Shown here: piece by piece, positions 37,176 to 44,888 of the stretch | How the letters are laid out: the number at the start of each line of letters is the position of its first letter | Numbering within the stretch: the stretch's first letter is position 1 | NCBI GenBank assembly: GCA_903830425.1 | Contig: CAIKTR010000028.1 | Span: 1 to 44,888 of the forward strand | Direction: 5' to 3' | Source: an uncultured Opitutia bacterium | GTDB taxonomy: Bacteria > Verrucomicrobiota > Verrucomicrobiia > Opitutales > Opitutaceae | DNA: 44,888 nt | Notes under the pieces: generated by a model | The model's database searches: none | What the model saw: the letters and a program-made list of their open reading frames with translations, nothing else | Told to the model about the DNA's origin: nothing | Position numbers and translations under genes: made by a program

Positions 37176-37879
37176 TGTTTTTTCTCCCGGGCGTTGACGA
37201 TGAACTCGAGTTTCGAGCGATCGTGTTGCATTTCGGAAACGGTGGAACCCTTGGCGGAGAGGGCGCCGGTGGGGCAGGCGCTGACGCACTTGCCGCAGGC
37301 GGTGCAGGTCTCGGAGTTTCCCCAGGGCTCGTTGAGATCGGTGATGATCATCGATTTGCCGCCGCGGCCGGCGACATTCTTGGTGCCGGCGCCCTCGATG
37401 TGCCAGCAGGCGCGGACGCAGCGGGTGCAGAGGATGCAGCGATTGTGATCCATGCCGAAGAGGCGGTGGGTGGCGTCGACGCCCCATTTCGGCGAGCAGT
37501 AGTCGTAGCGCACGTGGTCCATGCCCAGGCTGTAGGCCAGGGTCTGCAGTTCGCAGTGGCCGTTGGACACGCAAACGGCGCACACATGGTTGCGCTCGGC
37601 GAAGAGGAGCTCGAGGGTCATGCGGCGGTACTTCCGCAGCCGCTCGCTGTCGGTCGCGACCTCCATGCCCTCGTAGACCCGCGTGGTGCAGGCGGGCAGG
37701 AGCTTGGCCGTGCCCTTGACCTCCACCAGGCAAAGGCGGCAGGCGCCCACGTCGTAGACGCCCTCGAGGTGGCAGAGGGTGGGGATTTTCACTCCGGCCT
37801 CCGTGGCGGCTTGCAGCACGGTGATGTGGTTTTCGGCACTGATCTGGGTGCCGTCGATGGTAAGGGTTTTCGCAGCCAT
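37163..37879 (-). CDS. hoxU: NAD-linked hydrogenase diaphorase small subunit HoxU
   Basis: The 238-residue electron-transfer subunit resembles the N-terminal part of complex I NuoG. An N-terminal [2Fe-2S] ferredoxin domain (CHLEGVYDVGACRLCLVEV, with a further Cys in PACTTRV) is followed by the His-Cys3 [4Fe-4S] segment (HVCAVCVSNGHCELQ) and a two-cluster ferredoxin domain (CILCTRCVRACW and CTACGKCVSACPTG). It relays electrons between HoxF and HoxY. It starts 15 bp after the hoxF stop, and its last 13 nt overlap hoxY. Confidence 0.96.
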   Translation of the reverse strand: MAAKTLTIDGTQISAENHITVLQAATEAGVKIPTLCHLEGVYDVGACRLCLVEVKGTAKLLPACTTRVYEGMEVATDSERLRKYRRMTLELLFAERNHVCAVCVSNGHCELQTLAYSLGMDHVRYDYCSPKWGVDATHRLFGMDHNRCILCTRCVRACWHIEGAGTKNVAGRGGKSMIITDLNEPWGNSETCTACGKCVSACPTGALSAKGSTVSEMQHDRSKLEFIVNAREKKQWSV

Positions 37880-37894
37880 AAGCGTCCGGGGTGG

Positions 37895-39541
37895 TTAGTT
37901 CGCCGCGGTCAGGGGCGGAACAGGGGTGGCAGGGGTGCGCGGGCCATGGGGATCAGGCTGGAGCAACTCCTCGTATTCGTGGCGGAAGAAACGGAGCGTG
38001 CTGAGCACGGGGTTGGGCGCGGTCTGGCCGAGGCCGCAGAGGCTGGTGTTTTTGACCATGTCGCAGAGCTCCTCGAGCTTGGCGAGGTCGCGGGCGGTGG
38101 CCTGGCGGGCGAGGATCTTCTCCAGCAGGTGGTGCATCTGCACGGTGCCGGCGCGGCAGGGGATGCACTTGCCGCAGGACTCATCCATGCAGAATTCCAT
38201 GAAGAACCGGGCCACATCGACCATGCGCGTGGTCTCGTCCATGACGATCATACCGCCCGAGCCCATGATGGAGCCCAGCTTGGTCAGGGACTCGTAGTCC
38301 ACGGGGGTGTCGAGGTGCTGCCGGGGGATGCAGCCGCCGGACGGCCCGCCGGTTTGCACGGCCTTGATCCGACCGCCGTCGGGGGCTCCGCCGCCCATGT
38401 GCTCGACGATGGTGCTGAGCGGGGTGCCCATCGGCACCTCGATCAGGCCGGTATTCTGGATCTTGCCCGCCAGGGCGAAGACCTTGGTGCCCTTGCTTTT
38501 TTCCGTGCCGATGCCGGCAAACCAGTCGGCGCCGCGGCGCAGGATCGGCGCAATGTTGGCAAAGGTCTCGACGTTGTTGATCAGGGTGGGGCAGTCCCAG
38601 AGGCCGCGCTCGGCCGGGAAGGGCGGGCGGGGGCGCGGGGTGCCGCGCTTGCCCTCGACCGAGGCCATCAGGGCCGTCTCCTCGCCGCACACGAAGGCGC
38701 CGGCGCCGATGCGGATGTCGATGGTGAAGTTGAACGGGGACTCAAAGATGCCGCTGCCCAGCAGGCCCACCCGCTTGGCTTGGCGAATGGCGTTGTGCAG
38801 CCGGCTGATGGCCAGGGGATACTCGGCGCGCACATAGATGAAGCCCTGGTCCGCGCCGACGGCGTAGGCGGCGATCGCCATGCCCTCGAGGATGCTGTGC
38901 GGGTCGCTCTCCAGGACGCTGCGGTCCATGAATGCGCCCGGGTCGCCTTCATCGGCGTTGCAGATGATGTATTTCTTGACCCCGGGGGACTTCGCCACCG
39001 TGCCCCACTTCAGCCCGGTGGGGAAACCGGCGCCGCCGCGGCCCCGCAGCCCGCTTTTAACGATGGTGTCCACCACATCCTTGGGGGTCATCTCGACCAG
39101 CACCTCATGCAGCGCCTGATAGCCGTCTGCGGCGATGTAGGCCTCGATGCGCTCGGGATCGATCACGCCGCAGTTCGTGAGCACAATCGACTGCTGCAGG
39201 GTGAAGAACGGTGAGTGGGGATCGGCCTGGGCCAGGGTGGACCGTCCGCCCTTGAGGGCGGCGACGATGGCCGGCGCATTGTCCGGGGTCACCTTCACAT
39301 ACAGGGCGTCCGACGGATCGGCCTGCACAAGCGGTCCCTCGCAGCAGAGCTTCATGCAGCCCACGCCGCGCACCTCGACCTCGTTCTGGAGGCCGGCCTC
39401 GGCGACGGCCTTTTCCAGCCGCTCCTTCACGCCCTTGGAGTCCGACGACGTGCAGCCGGCCGCCTGACAGCAGCGCAGGACAATTTTCTTTCGGGCGGCG
39501 ATTTCCGCCTCCTTGGTTTGATGCAGATCGTTAAGGGTCAT
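37895..39541 (-). CDS. hoxF: NAD-linked hydrogenase diaphorase large subunit HoxF
   Basis: The 548-residue subunit binds FMN and NAD(H). It begins with a thioredoxin-like [2Fe-2S] domain ([11 protein letters not shown] and [12 protein letters not shown]). [13 protein letters not shown] (FMN/NADH loop), [13 protein letters not shown] and [13 protein letters not shown] follow as in NuoF. C-terminal [10 protein letters not shown] and CGLGQ bind a [4Fe-4S] cluster. It exchanges electrons with NAD. ATG 39541 overlaps the hoxE stop (ATGA); the further upstream ATG at 39553 is possible but inside hoxE. No extra C-terminal ferredoxin domain is present. Confidence 0.96.
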   Translation of the reverse strand: MTLNDLHQTKEAEIAARKKIVLRCCQAAGCTSSDSKGVKERLEKAVAEAGLQNEVEVRGVGCMKLCCEGPLVQADPSDALYVKVTPDNAPAIVAALKGGRSTLAQADPHSPFFTLQQSIVLTNCGVIDPERIEAYIAADGYQALHEVLVEMTPKDVVDTIVKSGLRGRGGAGFPTGLKWGTVAKSPGVKKYIICNADEGDPGAFMDRSVLESDPHSILEGMAIAAYAVGADQGFIYVRAEYPLAISRLHNAIRQAKRVGLLGSGIFESPFNFTIDIRIGAGAFVCGEETALMASVEGKRGTPRPRPPFPAERGLWDCPTLINNVETFANIAPILRRGADWFAGIGTEKSKGTKVFALAGKIQNTGLIEVPMGTPLSTIVEHMGGGAPDGGRIKAVQTGGPSGGCIPRQHLDTPVDYESLTKLGSIMGSGGMIVMDETTRMVDVARFFMEFCMDESCGKCIPCRAGTVQMHHLLEKILARQATARDLAKLEELCDMVKNTSLCGLGQTAPNPVLSTLRFFRHEYEELLQPDPHGPRTPATPVPPLTAAN

Positions 39542-40065
39542 GGTGTCACCCACTGGTTGATTTGGGCCAAAGCGGATTCCGGCGACTGGCGCGGTGTGAC
39601 GGTGCCGTCGTAGACGACGGCCGGGGCGATGCCGCAGGCGCCGATGCAGCGCGCGGTGAGGAGGGAGACCTGGTTGTCGGGGGTGGTCTCCCCAGCCTTG
39701 ATGTGCAGCTGCTGCTCCACCGCCGCCAGCACGCGGTTGGCGCCCTTCACGTAGCAGGCGGTGCCGAGGCAGACGACGCAGGTGTGCGCCCCCTGCGGCT
39801 TGAGGGTGAAGAAATGGTAGAAGGTGGCCACGCCGTAGACGCGGCTGGCCGGCAGCTTGAGCTGGGCGGCGACGTAGCGGAGGACGTCATCCTCGAGGTA
39901 GCCGAAGAGCTCCTGGGCCTTGTGCAGCACCTCGATCAGGGCATCGTGCCGGTGCTGGAACTTCTTGATGTGCGCCTCGAGGATCTTGAAGCGCTTGTCG
40001 CCTGCGGCCTGCGGCAGGTAGCGGGCGGCGATCCGGGGCTTTTCGGGTGAGGGCGGGAGGGCCAT
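39538..40065 (-). CDS. hoxE: NAD-linked hydrogenase diaphorase subunit HoxE
   Basis: The 175-residue NuoE-like subunit has one [2Fe-2S] cluster with ligands Cys99 and Cys104 (CLGTAC) and Cys140 and Cys144 (CIGAC), plus an extra Cys at 96. The N-terminal helical part contains [24 protein letters not shown]. It is the first gene of the hox operon, so a five-subunit HoxEFUYH enzyme is encoded. The presence of HoxE is typical of the cyanobacterial-type branch of group 3d enzymes. Its promoter must lie in the 330 bp upstream. Confidence 0.95.
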   Translation of the reverse strand: MALPPSPEKPRIAARYLPQAAGDKRFKILEAHIKKFQHRHDALIEVLHKAQELFGYLEDDVLRYVAAQLKLPASRVYGVATFYHFFTLKPQGAHTCVVCLGTACYVKGANRVLAAVEQQLHIKAGETTPDNQVSLLTARCIGACGIAPAVVYDGTVTPRQSPESALAQINQWVTP

Positions 40066-40396
40066 GGTCGGGATGCGTTAGGTAGATTCCGGCCCACAGA
40101 GGCCGGCTGCCGGGGGTGGGGTCGTGGGCAACAAGTCCACTCTCTCCGCGTGGTGCTTGCAGAGCGAATGAGGTGGCACCTGGCTCGGGGTTTTAGCCAA
40201 GCACACCGCCAGTGTGCCCGGGTTCTTCAATGCATGATCAGTATGCCCGAAAACTTTTCCCGCTACTGCTCATCGCTTGGCCAATGTAAGGCGTATCTTG
40301 TGCACCGCGGGACCGGCCGTCGTTCTCGCCGCTGTCCGGCCCGGCGCGTCGCGCCCCCAGCATCGCCGACGCGGCGGCGACACGCCGCGGACACCC
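40066..40396. other. 331-bp gene-free interval upstream of hoxE
   Basis: No coding frame is convincing. The interval should carry the hox promoter on the - strand, but I see no good sigma-70 pair. A sigma-54-like GG-N10-GG near 40200 fails the GC at -12. An imperfect palindrome around TGATCA near 40225-40240 and a GAAAACTTTTC repeat near 40244-40254 are the only structured spots. The part nearest the terminator (40310-40390) is very GC-rich. Confidence 0.4.
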
Positions 40397-40397
40397 T

Positions 40398-40442
40398 AAA
40401 AAACTAACCGGCCACGGGCACCTTTCGGTGCACCGTGGCCGG
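40398..40442 (-). terminator. Intrinsic terminator of the cytochrome/beta-barrel operon
   Basis: CCGGCCACGGGCACC (40408-40422) pairs with GGTGCACCGTGGCCGG (40427-40442) with one bulged base and loop TTTC. On the - strand the stem is followed by a T-run (AAAAAA at 40398-40403 on the + strand). It lies 31 bp after the beta-barrel gene stop and insulates the hox operon from it. Confidence 0.92.
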
Positions 40443-40473
40443 TGTTTATTGGGATAACTAAACTGACGGAGTC

Positions 40474-42639
40474 TTACAGGGCGTAGGTCAGGGAGACGTA
40501 GGCCTGCGGACCATGGAAGTTGGTCTTGCCGCCGGTCGTGTCGTTCGCGCTGTCGAAGTAACCGACCTTGGCATCGCCAACCACCCGATCCGAGAACTTG
40601 TGCTTCAGGCCGACGGTCACCGAGGTCTCCTCGACCATCATCCCGTAGGGGACGGTCCAGGCGGCCAGGGCGACATCGCTGTTGTCGGCCTTGTAGTAGT
40701 TGAACTGGATCTGGAGGTCGTCCGCCGCGGAGAGCGTCGTGCCGCACAGCAGCGTCATGGTGACGTAGTCGTTCTTGGCATCCTGCAGCACCTTGTTGGC
40801 GTCCCACGCGATATTCGTCACTGTTGCGGCCACCGTGCCGGCCCGCGGATAGACCGTGTTGATGTTGTTGAACACGAAGTTCACGTTCGCCTGGGCGTAG
40901 AACTGCTGGTTGGGATTCCAGTCGATCGTCTCAGAGATCGTGTGGTTGATCGTGTTGCCCGCGGGATACTCGGGGAAGGCCGGCAGATAACCGGTCACCG
41001 AGGACTGACCCGACTGGTAGATGTACCGCGTGGTGGAGGTGATCATGTCCGTCGGCTTGACGACCGACGTGACCTTCCAGCCCGTGAAGTTGTAGTCGAG
41101 ATTGTAGAAATCCGCGGCCCGGGCGCCATAGCCCACGTAGCCGTTCTGGTGGCTCTTCTGGAACATCTCAACCCGGGTGGTGAGGAACGTGGAGGGCTTC
41201 CAGTTCGCACCGACCGTGTAGTTGCCATGGGCCTCGGAGATGTTGTTGAGGGCGTTCGTGCCGCTGATGGCGGTGAGCGGGTTGAAGGCCGAGGTGTTCT
41301 TCTCCTGGCCCGTGACCGACGCCTTGCTGTAGTTGGCGTAGATCGTCACGTCCCGGAAGCCGGTGTAGCGCACGCCGACCTCGGGGGTCGTGATCTTCTC
41401 CATGCCGTGCGACCAGCCGCTGCGGGGGGTCGTGGCCACCGTGGTGGCGGGGGTGCCGCTGGCGGCCGAGGCATTGAAAGCCACATCGCTGCGGAGGTAC
41501 TCCTCCTGGCGCTTCACCGCGAAGTTCAAGGACCAATCCTTGCTCGGGGCGTAGGTCAGCGAGGTGTTGCCCGCGTAGGACAGGATGCGGGAACCGCCGA
41601 CCAGACCCTGATAGTTGAAGGTGTTGATCGGAATCACACCTGTGGCCGTCGGGGTCTGCGTGACGAGGGAGCGGTCGCCGCTCAGGTCGGCATGAACGAG
41701 TTCGTAGATCAGGCCGCACTTGAGGGTGAGCTGGTCGTTGAACTTGGTCTCCGTGGTGAACGTGGAGATGGTGGCCTTGGAGTCGATGCCATCGCCCTGG
41801 ACGTAGGAGATCTGGTTGTTCATCTGCGCCGCCGGCATGAGCAGGGTGGAAGCCGGGCTCGGGAAGGGCTTGGCCTCACCGGGGAAGCGGGTGACGAACC
41901 GGGTGTCGAAGTTCTTGATCTGCTCGCCCAGCAGCGTGAGCTGCAGGGTCGTGTTGCCGATCGTGTGCTTCGCGGTGAACTCAAGGCTCTGCGACTCTTC
42001 GTCCAGCTTGATGTAGCTGGGGACGATTTTGCGGACCTGCGAGATCGGGGGGTTGTTGTTCGGCAGACCGGTGAAGTCGGTGTCACCCCAGATCGTGGAG
42101 TCCTTCTTGCCCTCGCGCTTCTCGTTCGCGTAGCGGAGCGTGAAGACCGGGGCATTCGGCAACGCGATCGTGGCCTCGGCCCACAGCTTGCTGCGGTCCA
42201 CATGCAGGTCGCGATTCGTCAGGGGCTGCCAATTCCCGTTGAGCGGGAAGAAGCCGCCGATGCCGTCATAGAACGTGCGGAAGCTCTTGTAGCCGATGTC
42301 GGCTGAACCGAACTCGTTCTTGGTGAGCTTGATCTGGCCGAGGTAGTCCTCAGAGCCAGTCAGGGCGCGTCCATTGATCTCGGTGGTGGTTTCCTTCGAT
42401 TCCTTGATGTAATGAAGGTCCTCGATGCCAATGCCGCCGCTCTTGGACTGCTGCATGCGGCGTTGGTAGGCGCTTTCGTCGCCATTGATGGACGGCGCTT
42501 GGCCGGTGACCTTGATGTAGCTCTCGAAGGTCGGGAAGGCATCGGCGGCGACCGCCTTATCCGATCCGCGGACCGTGAGGGCCGTGAGGGCCGCCAGCAG
42601 GCTGGCGCCCCGGACGATGGTGGAGAATTTTGCTTTCAT
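40474..42639 (-). CDS. Outer-membrane beta-barrel protein, probable MtrB/PioB type
   Basis: This is 721 residues from ATG 42639 (MKAKFSTIVRG). A longer frame to 42798 lies in the preceding cytochrome gene. A signal peptide ends around AVAA-DAF. The remainder is a chain of amphipathic strands with alternating aromatic residues, such as DYLGQIKLTKNEFGSADIGYKSFRTFYDG, YVTMTLLCGTTLSAADDLQIQFNYYK and the closing AYVSLTYAL, as in large porins. In Shewanella and relatives, MtrB/PioB barrels sheath a multihaem MtrA cytochrome. This gene follows such a cytochrome by 19 bp, which is the main reason for the name. The N-terminal CXXC seen in some MtrB proteins is absent. A plain porin is the alternative. 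Confidence 0.75.
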   Translation of the reverse strand: MKAKFSTIVRGASLLAALTALTVRGSDKAVAADAFPTFESYIKVTGQAPSINGDESAYQRRMQQSKSGGIGIEDLHYIKESKETTTEINGRALTGSEDYLGQIKLTKNEFGSADIGYKSFRTFYDGIGGFFPLNGNWQPLTNRDLHVDRSKLWAEATIALPNAPVFTLRYANEKREGKKDSTIWGDTDFTGLPNNNPPISQVRKIVPSYIKLDEESQSLEFTAKHTIGNTTLQLTLLGEQIKNFDTRFVTRFPGEAKPFPSPASTLLMPAAQMNNQISYVQGDGIDSKATISTFTTETKFNDQLTLKCGLIYELVHADLSGDRSLVTQTPTATGVIPINTFNYQGLVGGSRILSYAGNTSLTYAPSKDWSLNFAVKRQEEYLRSDVAFNASAASGTPATTVATTPRSGWSHGMEKITTPEVGVRYTGFRDVTIYANYSKASVTGQEKNTSAFNPLTAISGTNALNNISEAHGNYTVGANWKPSTFLTTRVEMFQKSHQNGYVGYGARAADFYNLDYNFTGWKVTSVVKPTDMITSTTRYIYQSGQSSVTGYLPAFPEYPAGNTINHTISETIDWNPNQQFYAQANVNFVFNNINTVYPRAGTVAATVTNIAWDANKVLQDAKNDYVTMTLLCGTTLSAADDLQIQFNYYKADNSDVALAAWTVPYGMMVEETSVTVGLKHKFSDRVVGDAKVGYFDSANDTTGGKTNFHGPQAYVSLTYAL

Positions 42640-42658
42640 GTCTGGTAAGGGTCGGGGG

Positions 42659-43459
42659 TCAGTAGCGGAAGTGGTAGCTGGCGTTGGATCCGTGGGGAGC
42701 CTCGTGGCAGCCGGCGCTCCAGCAGGTACCCTGCATGAGGCGCGAGTTATGATTTTCAGTGGTCGAGCGGATCGAGTTGGCGTTGATTTCGCCCGCATTC
42801 GGAACCGACGGCGTCTCCAGGTGGCAGCGCAGGCAGAGGTTGGCGTCGCGGGCGACCAGCATCTTGGCGTTCACGGAACCGTGCGGGTTGTGGCAGGCCG
42901 TGCAGCCTTCCTTCATCGCGCCGTGCTCGTAGACGAACGGACCCTTCTGGGCCGTATGGCACTTGGTGCAGGTGGCGACCTCGTTCTCGAGCGCCGCGCC
43001 CGTGCCCTTGACCGCCGTGCTCTCGTGGACGTCATGGCAGTCCACGCAGCTGACCTTGCCGGCCAGCACCGGGTGGCTGTTCGGGAGATTGAACTGGCCC
43101 TGCTTGTCCGTATGGCACTGGAAGCAGGCCTCGGGGGACTTGCCGGGGTTCACGATCGAACCCTTGCCGCCGCCCGCGGCGACGTGGATGCTGCCCGGGC
43201 CGTGGCAGGATTCGCAGCTCGTGTCACCGAGCTTGGAGTCCGCCACCGCGACCTTGGCGTGGGTCGAGGAGCCGAAATGACCGGTGACCTCCTCATGGCA
43301 TTGGGTGCACTCCTTGGTGCCGACATAAGAAGCTCCCGCAATTTTCGGCGGAGCGACGACGGTGCGATTCACCATCACGCAGGAGATGAGCAGCAGGCCC
43401 CAGGCCGCGGCTCCTCCGAAGATGAGGGTTTGTTTGGTCCAGTTTAGGCGCATTTTCAT
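42659..43459 (-). CDS. Octahaem c-type cytochrome lipoprotein of MtrA/DmsE type
   Basis: This is 266 residues. An N-terminal hydrophobic segment ends in the lipobox LISC (Cys27), so it is probably a lipoprotein. Seven CXXCH haem sites lie at residues 51, 82, 112, 138, 164, 186 and 209, and an eighth unusual site CWSAGCH (CX4CH) at 246-252. The repeats CTQCHEEVTGHFGSSTHAKV, CESCHGPGS and ACHNPHGS are typical of the MtrA/DmsE family, whose members usually have ten haems. It should carry electrons through the periplasm into the barrel encoded next. ATG 43453 is an alternative start. Cytochrome maturation genes are not in the window. Confidence 0.9.
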   Translation of the reverse strand: MKMRLNWTKQTLIFGGAAAWGLLLISCVMVNRTVVAPPKIAGASYVGTKECTQCHEEVTGHFGSSTHAKVAVADSKLGDTSCESCHGPGSIHVAAGGGKGSIVNPGKSPEACFQCHTDKQGQFNLPNSHPVLAGKVSCVDCHDVHESTAVKGTGAALENEVATCTKCHTAQKGPFVYEHGAMKEGCTACHNPHGSVNAKMLVARDANLCLRCHLETPSVPNAGEINANSIRSTTENHNSRLMQGTCWSAGCHEAPHGSNASYHFRY

Positions 43460-43527
43460 GACAGGTTGTGTTAGGTAGGTACGAGAGGGTACGAGGCGGG
43501 GTTAAAAACCTTATTGGTGATTCTTAG

Positions 43528-43545
43528 TATCGGAAATTTCCGATA
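43528..43545. promoter_or_regulatory. Perfect 18-bp palindrome upstream of the cytochrome gene
   Basis: TATCGGAAATTTCCGATA is fully self-complementary and lies 69-86 bp before the cytochrome start, in an AT-richer 200-bp gap. Position and symmetry suggest a dimeric regulator site controlling the cytochrome/beta-barrel operon. It does not match FNR/CRP (TTGAT-N4-ATCAA). The rest of the gap (43460-43658) holds no gene. Confidence 0.55.
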
Positions 43546-43658
43546 ACCTGACTGCGCATAAATTGCCAAGTCAGCAGCAAATGTTGCCGAATCTGAGGAC
43601 CACCACCCAGCATTAGCGTTTGTTACACCGGGCATTCCGGTGGCTCACAGACGCTACT

Positions 43659-44888
43659 TTACGGGGTCTTTTCCGCCGGGACTGCGCGGGAGCCGCCGCG
43701 CCAGCCGCCCCGGGCCTTGGTGAAGACCAGGGACACGGCCAGCAGCACGGTGCCGAGCACCAGGAAGCTGATGATGCGGTAGGTGGGGGCGAGCTGGGTG
43801 ACGCCGACGACCACAACGTAGAGCACGGTGAGCAGCAGGGTGAGATGGCCCATCCAGCGGTACTTCACGTTGCGCACCACGAGATTCATCAGGTAATAGA
43901 CGACGGCCACGCCGATCCACGAGACGCTGACGTAGACGCGCGGGACCAGATGGTACAGCGCGTAGGGGAACACGACGAAGGCGCAGGCGAGGTACGCGTT
44001 GCGCATGAGGCCGGTCCGCAGCTCCAGCCGCTCGCTTTTCCAGTTCAGGATGCGCGCTGTGAGCAGGGCCACGACGCCGAACCCGAGGCTGACTCCCGCC
44101 TCCCGGTCGGTCGTGATCATGTAGCCGAGCACCACCGTCACGAAGATCAGGAAGTTGGCCACCACGATGAAGCGGGAGCGGAACCACAGGGCGGTGGCGA
44201 CGACCAGCAGGCTCTGGAGCGAGAGCCACATGAAGACGTCGGGCGCGGCAAACGCCTTCAGGATGGCCACGCTCAGGGCCAGATAGCCGGTCATGGCGTA
44301 GAAGAAGGTCGACACGCGGCTTTCCTCCCGCCGCCAGAAGGCCATGGCCAGCCCGAGGAACACCAGGGTGGCGACCAGGTTGGCCGGCACGAGGTCCTGG
44401 GGGAACCGCAGGAGGCTGTGCAGGAGGAACAGCCCGTAGCCGGCGCCGCAGTTGAAGATCGCGGTCAGGATGGTCAGCTGGTCCTCGGATGACCGGTTGC
44501 GGCGCAGCAGGGGGCCGATGCCGATGATCACGGCATAGAGGAGCAGGAAATAGACGCTGCCGGCCGGGGTGGAGACGACGAGCAACGGGCGGCCGGCCCA
44601 GGGGTTGCCGATCATCCAGAGCAGGTGCGCGAGATAGCTGAACGGGATGGCCAGCAGCAGCAGGGCGGGGGCGCTCCGGCGGTTGGCGGCCGCGGCGATC
44701 AGGCCCGAGAGCAGGGTGACGCCGGCGAACAGCCACCCGGGGGAATTGGGCACCACGGCCGTCACATAGCCCGTCAACAGGGCCAGCACCACCAAGGCGC
44801 CCGAGCTCTGCCGCAGGGCCACCACGAGGTTGAGCGCGACCGCGGCGAGCAGGACGGTCCGGCTCAGGCCGGAGTCGATGCTGAGCAC
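43659..44888 (-). CDS. Multi-spanning membrane protein of unknown function, 5' end outside the window
   Basis: This frame gives 409 residues up to the window edge; it begins with a GTG at the last base triplet, which may be internal. It has at least ten hydrophobic spans, for example TVLLAAVALNLVVAL, LLLLAIPFSYLAHLLWM, VYFLLLYAVIIGIGPLL, LTLLLTVLYVVVVGV and IISFLVLGTVLLAVSLVF, with short basic loops such as LLRRNRSS and FWRREESR. The C-terminal tail is cytoplasmic-type and basic. I recognise no transporter or enzyme motif; a DUF2339-like integral membrane protein is one possibility. It lies upstream of the cytochrome gene in the same direction, but the 199-bp gap with the palindrome suggests separate transcription. 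Confidence 0.8.
   Translation of the reverse strand: MLSIDSGLSRTVLLAAVALNLVVALRQSSGALVVLALLTGYVTAVVPNSPGWLFAGVTLLSGLIAAAANRRSAPALLLLAIPFSYLAHLLWMIGNPWAGRPLLVVSTPAGSVYFLLLYAVIIGIGPLLRRNRSSEDQLTILTAIFNCGAGYGLFLLHSLLRFPQDLVPANLVATLVFLGLAMAFWRREESRVSTFFYAMTGYLALSVAILKAFAAPDVFMWLSLQSLLVVATALWFRSRFIVVANFLIFVTVVLGYMITTDREAGVSLGFGVVALLTARILNWKSERLELRTGLMRNAYLACAFVVFPYALYHLVPRVYVSVSWIGVAVVYYLMNLVVRNVKYRWMGHLTLLLTVLYVVVVGVTQLAPTYRIISFLVLGTVLLAVSLVFTKARGGWRGGSRAVPAEKTP

Noticed and set aside
34902-39214. Long + strand open frames (754 and 679 codons) across the hox operon
   Set aside because: They are His/Gly/Ala/Val-rich shadows of hoxH, hoxY, hoxU and hoxF, whose cluster-binding cysteines are complete on the other strand.
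40190-40215. Sigma-54-type promoter for hoxE
   Set aside because: The GG of the -24 element is followed after 10 nt by GG rather than the invariant GC, so the match fails.

Overview
This 44.9 kb stretch of GC-rich chromosomal DNA most resembles a member of the Verrucomicrobiota, probably Opitutaceae-like. That is an inference from the high GC content, the dense load of unusual glycosidases, a type II pseudopilin with the G-FTIVE leader, a group 3d Hox hydrogenase and the many C-rich, Shine-Dalgarno-poor gene starts. No transposase, integrase, phage gene or CRISPR array is visible. Almost all DNA is coding, and most genes sit in tightly packed or 4-nt-overlapping operons.

Region 1 (1-16315, + strand) is a carbohydrate block. 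It starts with the C-terminal part of a PfkB sugar kinase. Two all-helical glycosidase-like proteins, a 1121-residue DUF4450-like protein, a divergent GH38-like protein, a cupin D-lyxose/D-mannose isomerase and a canonical GH38 alpha-mannosidase follow. Genes for E2, E1-alpha and E1-beta of a 2-oxo acid dehydrogenase (pyruvate or acetoin type) are threaded between them. A plausible flow is mannoside to mannose (GH38), mannose to fructose (isomerase), fructose to fructose phosphate (PfkB kinase), with the end product of glycolysis going to acetyl-CoA. No signal peptides are visible on the hydrolases, so they probably act on imported oligosaccharides.

Region 2 (16455-19597) holds small genes: a TPR protein, an exported protein with two PDZ-like repeats, a pseudopilin, tRNA-Thr(CGT) with its terminator and a LON-domain protein. 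Region 3 (19598-26965) is the chaperone block dnaK-groES-groEL. It is followed by an NAD-dependent DNA ligase that has a signal-peptide-like start and no BRCT domain, and by a PhnP-like metallo-hydrolase.

Region 4 (27037-34580, + strand) is a sulfur-assimilation unit: an Rrf2 regulator with Fe-S-type cysteines, a DUF2292/YezD small protein, a sulfate-binding protein, permeases CysT and CysW, ATPase CysA and cysteine synthase CysK. Between the binding protein and the permeases lie two related M14 carboxypeptidase-fold genes, one with intact zinc motifs and one that has lost all of them.

Region 5 (34701-40065, - strand) is a complete hoxEFUYH operon for a bidirectional NAD-linked [NiFe] hydrogenase plus its maturation protease hoxW. 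Region 6 (40474-43459, - strand) encodes an octaheme c-type cytochrome of the MtrA/DmsE type, with a lipoprotein signal, and an outer-membrane beta-barrel of probable MtrB/PioB type. Together they look like a porin-cytochrome conduit for moving electrons across the outer membrane. A perfect 18-bp palindrome lies upstream. The window ends inside a multi-spanning membrane protein of unknown function.

The best candidates for something undescribed are the M14 enzyme/pseudoenzyme pair in the sulfate operon, the cytochrome-barrel pair beside the hydrogenase, and the interleaving of dehydrogenase-complex genes with glycosidase genes.
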